Positions 13,006-18,618 of a DNA stretch of 18,618 nt are shown one piece after another (positions within the stretch are counted from its first letter, which is position 1; the number at the start of each line of letters is the position of its first letter). Below the pieces are notes generated by a model. It did no database searches, was not told the origin of the DNA, and saw nothing but the letters and a program-made list of their open reading frames with translations. This DNA is from JAVKFF01 sp040226215 (lineage in GTDB: Bacteria; Pseudomonadota; Alphaproteobacteria; DSM-16000; Inquilinaceae). The stretch spans positions 1-18,618 of the forward strand of contig JAVKFF010000137.1 in assembly GCA_040226215.1 (NCBI GenBank), read 5' to 3'. The position numbers and the translations under genes were made by a program.

Positions 13006-15081
13006 ATGCCCGACTTTCTCCTGGAACTGTTCTCCGAGGAAATCCCCGCGCGCATGCAGGCGCGCGCGGCGGAGGACCTGAAGCGCCTGTTCGCCGAGCA
13101 TTTCTCCGCGGTCGGCCTGGCGGCGGGAGCCATGGAGGCGCATGTGACGCCGCGGCGCCTGGTGCTGCATGTCGAGGGCCTGCCCGAGCGCACGCCGGAC
13201 ACAACGGAGGAGCGCAAGGGCCCCAGGGTCGACGCGCCGCAGCAGGCCATCGACGGCTTCCTGAAGTCGACCGGGCTGACGCTGGCCGATTGCGAGCAGC
13301 GCGAAACCCCGAAGGGGCCGGTCTGGTTCGCGGTCCTGCGCAAGGAGGGGCAGCCGACAGCGAACCTGCTGGTCGCCGGCATCGACAAGGTGCTGCGCGG
13401 CTTTCCCTGGCCCAAGAGCATGCGCTGGCAGGAGAGCGCCTTCCGCTGGGTGCGCCCGCTGCACCACATCCTGGCGCTGTTCGACGGCAAGCCGCTGGCC
13501 GGCGCCTTCGAGGCGGACCACAGGAACCGCTACGCCTTCAACGCCATGACCCATGGCCACCGATTCCTCGGCCGGGGCTATTTCCCGGTCAGGGACTGGG
13601 ACGACTACCGGCAGGGGCTGGAGGCGGCCCATGTCGTGCTCGACCGCGAGGTCCGCAAGCGGCTGATCGCCGAAGGCGCGGCGGCGGAGGCCAAGCGGCA
13701 CGGGCTGGTGCTGCGCGACGATCCGGGCTTGGTGGAGGAGGTGGCGGGCCTCGTCGAGTACCCCGTCGTGCTCTCGGGCCGCATCGACGACGCCTTCATG
13801 GACGTGCCCAAGGAGGTGCTGGTCACCTCCATGCGCAGCCACCAGCGCTATTTCGCGCTGGAAACCGTCGATGGCGACCTCGCCAACCGCTTCGTCGTGG
13901 TGGCCAATACGACGACCCGCGACGGCGGGAAAGAAGTGGTGGCGGGCAATGAGCGCGTGCTGCGCGCCCGTCTGTCGGACGCCAAGTTCTTCTGGGACCA
14001 GGACCGCCAAGCGAGCCTTTCGTCCAAGGCGCCGCGGCTGCGCCAGATCACCTTCCACGAGAAGCTGGGCACCATGGACGAGAAGGTGGACCGCATCCAG
14101 GCGCTGGCCGTCTGGCTGGCCCGCCGGGTGCCGGGTGCCGATCTCGACCGCGTGCGCTCCGCCGCCCGCCTCGCCAAGGCCGACCTGGTGACCGGCATGG
14201 TCGGCGAGTTCCCGGAGCTGCAAGGCATCATGGGGCGCTACTACGCGCTCAACGACGGCGAGCACGCCGAGGTCGCCGAGGCGGTGGCGGAGCACTACTC
14301 CCCCCTCGGCCCCAACGACGTCTGCCCGACGCGGCCGGTCTCCGTCGCCGTGGCGCTGGCCGACAAGCTCGACACGCTCGTGGGCTTCTGGTCGATCGGC
14401 GAGAAGCCGACCGGCAGCCGCGATCCCTATGCCCTGCGCCGGGCGGCGCTGGGCGTGATCCGGCTGATCCTGGAGAACGGCCTCCGCTTGTCGCTGACCG
14501 AGGCCATCGAACAGGCGCAATTGCAAATTGGGTCACCCGAGCCGGGGGCGCGGCGCGATTTGCTCGACTTCTTCGCCGACCGGCTGAAGGTCATCCTGCG
14601 CGAGCAGGGAGTCCGGCACGACCTGATCGACGCCGTCTTCGCCGCGGGCGGCGAGGACGACCTCGTCCGGCTGCTCGCCAAGGTGGAGAGCCTGGCGGCG
14701 TTCCTGGGCACCGATGACGGCGCCAACCTGCTGACAGCCTATGGCCGCGCGGCCAACATCGTGCGCATCGAGGCGAAGAGGGACGGCGTCGAAGGCTTCG
14801 CGCCGGAGGTCGACCAGCAGGCGCTGGCGGCGGACGAGGAGCAGGCGCTGGAGGCGGCGCTGGGCAAGGCATTGACGGCCATGGGGCCGCATCTGGCTGC
14901 CGAGGACTTTGCCGCCGCCATGGGCGAGCTGGCTCGGCTGCGCCAGCCGGTCGACGCCTTCTTCGACCGGGTGACGGTGAACGCCGACGACGCGACGCTC
15001 AGGCGCAACCGTCTGGCGCTGCTGGCCAAGATCACCGTGACGATGAACCAGATCGCCGATTTCTCGCGCGTGGAGGCCTGA
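13006..15081 (+). CDS. glyS: Glycyl-tRNA synthetase beta subunit
   Basis: The 691-residue subunit binds tRNA-Gly and partners GlyQ in the heterotetramer. The start MPDFLLELFSEEIPARMQ is typical of the family. Other landmarks are WPKSMRW and FRWVRPLHHILALFDG in the first third, EVLVTSMRSHQRYFAL, DAKFFWDQD, and the central HD-like segment YYALNDGEHAEVAEAVAEHY. The following VALADKLDTLVGFWSIGEKPTGSRDPYALRR is the conserved beta-subunit core. The final part, with residues such as FFDRVTVNADD and RNRLALL, is the DALR-type anticodon-binding domain. The length is as expected and no frameshift is apparent. An 836-codon open antisense frame over glyQ/glyS is a codon-bias shadow. Confidence 0.98.
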   Translation: MPDFLLELFSEEIPARMQARAAEDLKRLFAEHFSAVGLAAGAMEAHVTPRRLVLHVEGLPERTPDTTEERKGPRVDAPQQAIDGFLKSTGLTLADCEQRETPKGPVWFAVLRKEGQPTANLLVAGIDKVLRGFPWPKSMRWQESAFRWVRPLHHILALFDGKPLAGAFEADHRNRYAFNAMTHGHRFLGRGYFPVRDWDDYRQGLEAAHVVLDREVRKRLIAEGAAAEAKRHGLVLRDDPGLVEEVAGLVEYPVVLSGRIDDAFMDVPKEVLVTSMRSHQRYFALETVDGDLANRFVVVANTTTRDGGKEVVAGNERVLRARLSDAKFFWDQDRQASLSSKAPRLRQITFHEKLGTMDEKVDRIQALAVWLARRVPGADLDRVRSAARLAKADLVTGMVGEFPELQGIMGRYYALNDGEHAEVAEAVAEHYSPLGPNDVCPTRPVSVAVALADKLDTLVGFWSIGEKPTGSRDPYALRRAALGVIRLILENGLRLSLTEAIEQAQLQIGSPEPGARRDLLDFFADRLKVILREQGVRHDLIDAVFAAGGEDDLVRLLAKVESLAAFLGTDDGANLLTAYGRAANIVRIEAKRDGVEGFAPEVDQQALAADEEQALEAALGKALTAMGPHLAAEDFAAAMGELARLRQPVDAFFDRVTVNADDATLRRNRLALLAKITVTMNQIADFSRVEA

Positions 15082-15107
15082 CGGACGGGCGACACTTCAA
15101 CCCAGAC

Positions 15108-15166
15108 ATGGCATGCAGATTGCATCATTCCCGCTCGATACAACTTCACGGGGAAATGATGCGCCA
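15108..15166 (+). promoter_or_regulatory. Interrupted inverted repeats in the glyS-ppdK gap, possible operator or leader structure of ppdK
   Basis: GCATCATT (15122-15129) pairs exactly with AATGATGC (15155-15162), extended by CCC/GGG on the loop side with one bulged A, and by ATGGC (15108-15112) with GCCAT (15162-15166 region) on the outside after a 9-base bulge. Inside the left arm lies a second palindrome, ATGCA-GAT-TGCAT (15113-15125). A -10-like TACAAC sits at 15139-15144 between the main arms. The layout suits either a regulator-binding site around a promoter or an mRNA hairpin. Confidence 0.45.
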
Positions 15167-15222
15167 TGGACGGGATCGTCGCGAACCGGGAACTCACGCT
15201 GCCGGACGGGATTGACGGAAAG

Positions 15223-15247
15223 CCCGCGGCGGAGCCGAAGCCGCGGG
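15223..15247 (+). promoter_or_regulatory. Strong leader hairpin just upstream of the ppdK ribosome site
   Basis: CCCGCGGC (15223-15230) and GCCGCGGG (15240-15247) form a perfect 8-bp stem with a 9-base loop, 8 bases before the AGGAGA ribosome site of ppdK. No T-tract follows, so it is not a normal terminator. It may influence translation or mRNA stability. It also falls in the codons of the alternative longer ppdK frame beginning at 15166. Confidence 0.5.
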
Positions 15248-15270
15248 ACAACGCAGGAGAAGAACGGACG

Positions 15271-17934
15271 ATGGCGCAGTGGGTCTACAGCTTCGGAGCC
15301 GATGGAACCGACGGGGGCGCGGACCTGCGCGACCTGCTCGGCGGTAAGGGCGCGAACCTGGCGGAGATGGCGCGCCTCGGCCTGCCGGTACCGCCCGGCT
15401 TCACCATCACGACGGAGGTCTGCACCTACTATTACGACCACGGCGAAAGCTATCCCGAGGACCTGGCCGACCAGGTCGAGACGGCGCTGGCCCAGGTCGA
15501 GACGACGGTCGGCAAGCGCTTCGGCGATGCCGGCAACCCGCTGCTGGTCTCGGTGCGTTCCGGCGCGCGCGCCTCGATGCCCGGCATGATGGACACGGTG
15601 CTCAATCTCGGCCTCAACGACGAGACCGTGGCCGGCATGGTCGCCGCGACCGGGGACGCGCGTTTCGCCTATGACAGCTATCGCCGCTTCATCCAGATGT
15701 ATTCCGACGTGGTGCTGGGCGTCGACCACGGCTTCTTCGAGGACGAGCTTGAGAGCATCAAGCGCGACCAGGGATACGGGCTCGACACCGAGCTTGGCGC
15801 CGACGACCTGGCCGAGCTCGTCGAGCGCTACAAGCGGATCGTCGAGGACGAGACCGGCCAGCCCTTCCCGCAGGACCCCAAGGCGCAGCTCTGGGGCGCC
15901 ATCGGTGCGGTTTTCGGCTCCTGGATGAACCAGCGCGCCAAGACCTACCGGCGCCTGCACGACATCCCGGCCAGCTGGGGCACGGCGGTCAACGTGCAGT
16001 CCATGGTCTTTGGCAACATGGGCGACGACTGTGCCACGGGCGTCGCCTTCACCCGCGACCCGGCGACCGGTGAGAACGCGTTCTACGGCGAGTACCTGGT
16101 GAACGCCCAGGGCGAGGACGTGGTGGCCGGCATTCGCACGCCGCAACCCATCACCTTGCATGCCAAGGAGCGCGGCAAGGCCGATCTGCCGGCGATGGAG
16201 GAGGTGATGCCGGACGTGTTCCGGCAGCTCGACGAGGTGCGCATCCTGCTGGAACGCCATTATCGCGACATGCAGGACCTGGAGTTCACCGTCGAGCGCC
16301 ACCAGCTCTACATCCTGCAGACGCGCAACGGCAAGCGCACCGCGCCGGCCGCCCTGAAGATCGCGGTCGACATGGCGAATGAGGGGCTGATCAGCCGGGA
16401 GGAGGCGGTGCGCCGGGTCGAGCCGTCCTCGCTCGACCAGCTGCTGCACCCGATGATCGACCCGGCCCACGAACGCAAGGTCATCGCCAAGGGACTGCCC
16501 GCCTCTCCCGGCGCGGCATCCGGGATCATCGTGTTCACCGCCGACGAGGCGGAGGAGAAGGCGCATCAGGGCGAGCGCGTGATCCTGGTGCGCGACGAGA
16601 CCAGCCCGGAGGATATCCACGGCATGCACGCCGCGGCCGGCATTCTGACCGCGCGCGGCGGCATGACCAGCCACGCCGCGGTGGTGGCGCGCGGCATGGG
16701 CCGGGCCTGCGTCTCCGGCGCCGGCGAGATCACCATCGACGTCCGCGAGGCCAAGCTGACGGCGCGCGGCATCACGCTGAACGCCGGCGATGTGATCACC
16801 ATCGACGGGTCGACGGGCGAGGTGATGAACGGCAGCGTGCCGACCATCGATCCGGAGCTCTCGGGCGATTTCGCCACCCTGATGGAATGGGCCGACGCAT
16901 TCCGCCGCATGAAGGTGCGCACCAATGCCGAGACGCCGACCGATGCCCGCCAGGCGGTGAAGTTCGGGGCGGAGGGCATCGGCCTTTGCCGCACGGAGCA
17001 CATGTTCTTCGATGCCGACCGCATCGTCTCGGTACGCCGGATGATCGTGGCCGAGAGTGAGGAGCACCGCCGCGCCGCGCTGGAGGAACTGCTGCCCATG
17101 CAGCGCCAGGACTTCGTCGAGCTGTTCCGCATCATGGTGGGCCTGCCGGTGACCATCCGCCTGCTCGACCCGCCGCTGCACGAGTTCCTGCCCAAGACCG
17201 AGGAGGACATGGCCGAGGTGGCGAAGGCCGCCGGCGTCGAGGTCGGCCGCATCCGCACCCGCGCACTGCAGCTGCACGAATCGAACCCGATGCTCGGCCA
17301 TCGCGGCTGCCGGCTGGGCATCACCTATCCCGAGATCTACGAGATGCAGGTGCGGGCCATCTTCGAGGCGACGGCGGAGATCGCGGCGGGCAGCGGCGAG
17401 GACGTGATCCCGGAGGTGATGATCCCGCTCGCCTTCTCCAAGGCCGAGCTCGACGTGCTCAAGCGCCTGATCGACGGCGTGGCCGAGGCGGTGAAGGCGG
17501 AGCGGGGCGTCGACTTCCGCTATCTCGTCGGCACCATGATCGAGCTGCCGCGCGCCGCGCTGAGGGCCGGCGAGCTGGCCGAGACGGCGGAATTCTTCTC
17601 CTTCGGCACCAACGACCTGACGCAGACCACCTTCGGCATCAGCCGCGACGATTCGGGCGGCTTCCTGGCGGCCTACGAACGCGCGGGCATCATCGAGAAG
17701 GACCCGTTCCAGACCCTGGACCAGGACGGCGTCGGCGAGCTCGTCGAGATCGCCTGCGAGCGCGGCCGCAAGGCGCGGGCCGACATCAAGCTCGGCATCT
17801 GCGGTGAGCATGGCGGCGACCCGGCCTCCATCCGCTTCTGCGAGAAGGTCGGCCTCGACTACGTCTCCTGCTCGCCCTACCGCGTGCCGATCGCCCGGCT
17901 GGCGGCCGCGCAGGCGGCGCTCGCCAAGGATTAG
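15271..17934 (+). CDS. ppdK: Pyruvate, phosphate dikinase
   Basis: PPDK interconverts ATP + Pi + pyruvate and AMP + PPi + phosphoenolpyruvate, linking glycolysis and gluconeogenesis in the cytoplasm. The 887-residue protein has family length and order. The N-terminal ATP-grasp domain carries LLGGKGANLAEMA and VSVRSGARASMPGMMDTVLNL. The central phosphohistidine domain carries GGMTSHAAVVARGMGRACVSG, catalytic H468. The C-terminal TIM barrel carries GIGLCRTEHMFF, FFSFGTNDLTQTTFG and LGICGEHGG, catalytic C844. H468 and C844 are each offset by 13 from the residues I recall for the Clostridium symbiosum enzyme, H455 and C831. The ATG at 15271 is chosen because an AGGAGA site precedes it and WVYSFGAD is the usual N-terminus. 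An in-frame ATG at 15166 would add 35 unconserved residues. Confidence 0.97.
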   Translation: MAQWVYSFGADGTDGGADLRDLLGGKGANLAEMARLGLPVPPGFTITTEVCTYYYDHGESYPEDLADQVETALAQVETTVGKRFGDAGNPLLVSVRSGARASMPGMMDTVLNLGLNDETVAGMVAATGDARFAYDSYRRFIQMYSDVVLGVDHGFFEDELESIKRDQGYGLDTELGADDLAELVERYKRIVEDETGQPFPQDPKAQLWGAIGAVFGSWMNQRAKTYRRLHDIPASWGTAVNVQSMVFGNMGDDCATGVAFTRDPATGENAFYGEYLVNAQGEDVVAGIRTPQPITLHAKERGKADLPAMEEVMPDVFRQLDEVRILLERHYRDMQDLEFTVERHQLYILQTRNGKRTAPAALKIAVDMANEGLISREEAVRRVEPSSLDQLLHPMIDPAHERKVIAKGLPASPGAASGIIVFTADEAEEKAHQGERVILVRDETSPEDIHGMHAAAGILTARGGMTSHAAVVARGMGRACVSGAGEITIDVREAKLTARGITLNAGDVITIDGSTGEVMNGSVPTIDPELSGDFATLMEWADAFRRMKVRTNAETPTDARQAVKFGAEGIGLCRTEHMFFDADRIVSVRRMIVAESEEHRRAALEELLPMQRQDFVELFRIMVGLPVTIRLLDPPLHEFLPKTEEDMAEVAKAAGVEVGRIRTRALQLHESNPMLGHRGCRLGITYPEIYEMQVRAIFEATAEIAAGSGEDVIPEVMIPLAFSKAELDVLKRLIDGVAEAVKAERGVDFRYLVGTMIELPRAALRAGELAETAEFFSFGTNDLTQTTFGISRDDSGGFLAAYERAGIIEKDPFQTLDQDGVGELVEIACERGRKARADIKLGICGEHGGDPASIRFCEKVGLDYVSCSPYRVPIARLAAAQAALAKD

Positions 17935-17981
17935 AGTCGGGTGGCGGCCGGCGGTGACAGGCGGATTCAGGCGCGGCGCCC

Positions 17982-18002
17982 GGGGGCGGGCACCCGCGCC
18001 CC
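17982..18002. terminator. GC-rich hairpin between convergent ppdK and small membrane-protein genes
   Basis: GGGG-GCGG pairs with CCGC-(G)-CCCC around a short loop GCAC, with a single bulged G in the right arm. It begins 47 bases after the ppdK stop and lies just beyond the stop of the minus-strand gene at 18019. No T-tract is present on either side, so it may act as a 3' stabilising structure or a weak bidirectional end. Confidence 0.3.
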
Positions 18003-18018
18003 TCCCGCGCCGGGCCGA

Positions 18019-18318
18019 TCAGACGTTGCACGGACCCATGACAACGCCGATGCCGCGCAGGATGTGCACCACGCCAAGCGCGGCGATGATCACGCCCGCC
18101 GGAATGGCCAGCTGCGAGCGGCCGCCATAGGCCGGCGTCCTGAACAGGCTGAGGCCGATGATGCCAACCACGATGCCCAGCACGATCGCCGCGAAATCCA
18201 TGTAGCTGCAGCTGACCTGGCCGTTGATGTTCGACGTGCTGAGCGTGCTGAAGCTGATGAAGAACGCAACGATGCCCAGGCCGATGCCCCAATAGGCGGC
18301 CCGCGGTAGTGACCCCAT
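18019..18318 (-). CDS. Small three-helix membrane protein of unknown function
   Basis: The 99-residue protein is not recognised. It has three hydrophobic segments at about 8-25, 43-59 and 70-88. Positive residues in the short loop after the second helix (FRTPAYGGRSQ) suggest N-terminus inside and the loop between helices 1 and 2 outside. The only two cysteines, C37 in GQVSCSYMDF and C97 in MGPCNV, would then both face the periplasm and could form a disulfide. The ATG at 18318 follows a purine-rich stretch GAGGGGAGAGAGAGC, a good ribosome site. A TATGCT hexamer lies about 80 bases upstream. It is convergent with ppdK, with no evident functional tie. Confidence 0.75.
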   Translation of the reverse strand: MGSLPRAAYWGIGLGIVAFFISFSTLSTSNINGQVSCSYMDFAAIVLGIVVGIIGLSLFRTPAYGGRSQLAIPAGVIIAALGVVHILRGIGVVMGPCNV

Positions 18319-18398
18319 GCTCTCTCTCCCCTCTCTTGACCGTTCACGTCATGTCGCCTCGGTCACGCGAGCCCGTGCGCATGATTCTTGCGCGTTGA

Positions 18399-18404
18399 AG
18401 CATA
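18399..18404 (-). promoter_or_regulatory. TATGCT -10-like hexamer upstream of the small membrane-protein gene
   Basis: Read on the minus strand, TATGCT lies 80 bases before the ATG at 18318. No clear -35 is found at 16-18 bases (CTTCTC is the nearest candidate). It is listed because the same hexamer precedes four other genes in the window. Confidence 0.3.
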
Positions 18405-18436
18405 GACGGTCATCGCGGGGGGAGAAGCGCGGCGGC

Positions 18437-18465
18437 TTGCCGACATACCCATTGGCAAGTCGGCA
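18437..18465. repeat. Competing inverted repeats in the right-hand intergenic stretch
   Basis: TTGCC (18437-18441) can pair with GGCAA (18454-18458), or TGCCGAC (18438-18444) can pair with GTCGGCA (18459-18465); the two pairings exclude each other. The rest of 18319-18546 shows no gene that I can support, only GC-rich short imperfect repeats near 18470-18510. Confidence 0.4.
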
Positions 18466-18546
18466 GGCCGGCATGGCGGGTGGCGACCGGCGGGCGGCGA
18501 CTGGCGGGGTGTGACCAGCTGCAAGGCTGGCGCCGCGAGAGGCCGC

Positions 18547-18618
18547 TCAGGCGCGGCCCTCCTCGGCGTCCGCCTCCAGGGCCAGCGGCGCTGCCGCGTC
18601 CTCCGCCACCGGTGTCGG
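18547..18618 (-). CDS. Probable C-terminal end of a minus-strand gene, cut by the window edge
   Basis: Reading the minus strand from the right edge, 23 codons stay open to a TGA at 18547-18549 and give an acidic, alanine-rich tail ending in EADAEEGRA. Such low-complexity acidic tails are common at protein C-termini in GC-rich bacteria. The segment is too short to identify, and an open frame of this length is expected by chance, so the call is tentative. Confidence 0.35.
   Translation of the reverse strand, partial: PTPVAEDAAAPLALEADAEEGRA

Noticed and set aside
12016..14526. An 836-codon open frame on the minus strand opposite glyQ/glyS
   Set aside because: It covers two well-identified genes and shows only biased composition without motifs; a codon-bias shadow.
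15097..17811. A 904-codon open frame on the minus strand opposite ppdK
   Set aside because: ppdK has all catalytic motifs on the + strand. The antisense frame is rich in His, Arg, Leu, Asp and Val with no recognisable domain, as expected when sense codons rarely contain TTA, CTA or TCA.

Overview
The window is high-GC chromosomal DNA, very probably from an alphaproteobacterium of Rhodospirillales type. The main support is the run of divergent ispB, a DUF2007 protein, an N6-adenine methyltransferase, an S49 peptidase, glyQ, glyS and ppdK, an order I recall from that class. GTG starts, weak Shine-Dalgarno sites and very long open antisense frames fit a GC-rich codon bias. The taxonomic call is inference; no search was run.

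Left part (1-5731, + strand): a CDF-family metal exporter; a fused aminoglycoside-phosphotransferase-like/P-loop kinase-like protein; a two-domain universal stress protein; a D-2-hydroxyglutarate-dehydrogenase-like FAD protein; and, overlapping it by 4 bases, a DUF1045 two-histidine phosphoesterase-like protein.

Middle (5732-8806): a 321-base non-coding stretch holds two hairpins, an iteron-like array of 15/16-base repeats and a putative promoter. A small secreted protein with a phage 'structural protein P5'-like domain follows. Convergent to it is a GMC oxidoreductase of visibly lower GC, which lies just 3' of a complete tRNA-Pro(CGG) gene. A short tandem repeat separates the tRNA from ispB.

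Right part (8806-18618): ispB (minus) is divergent from a + strand series: DUF2007 protein, methyltransferase, S49 peptidase, glyQ, glyS, ppdK. This is core metabolism: quinone side-chain synthesis, RNA modification, glycyl-tRNA charging and the pyruvate/PEP node. A 99-residue three-helix membrane protein (minus) and the tail of another minus-strand frame close the window.

No CRISPR array, transposase, integrase or recognisable defence system was found. The items most worth a second look are non-coding: the repeat array abutting a promoter at 5837-5997, a recurrent TATGCT hexamer found only upstream of genes, and the palindrome-rich leader of ppdK. The secreted P5-like protein is the least understood gene.
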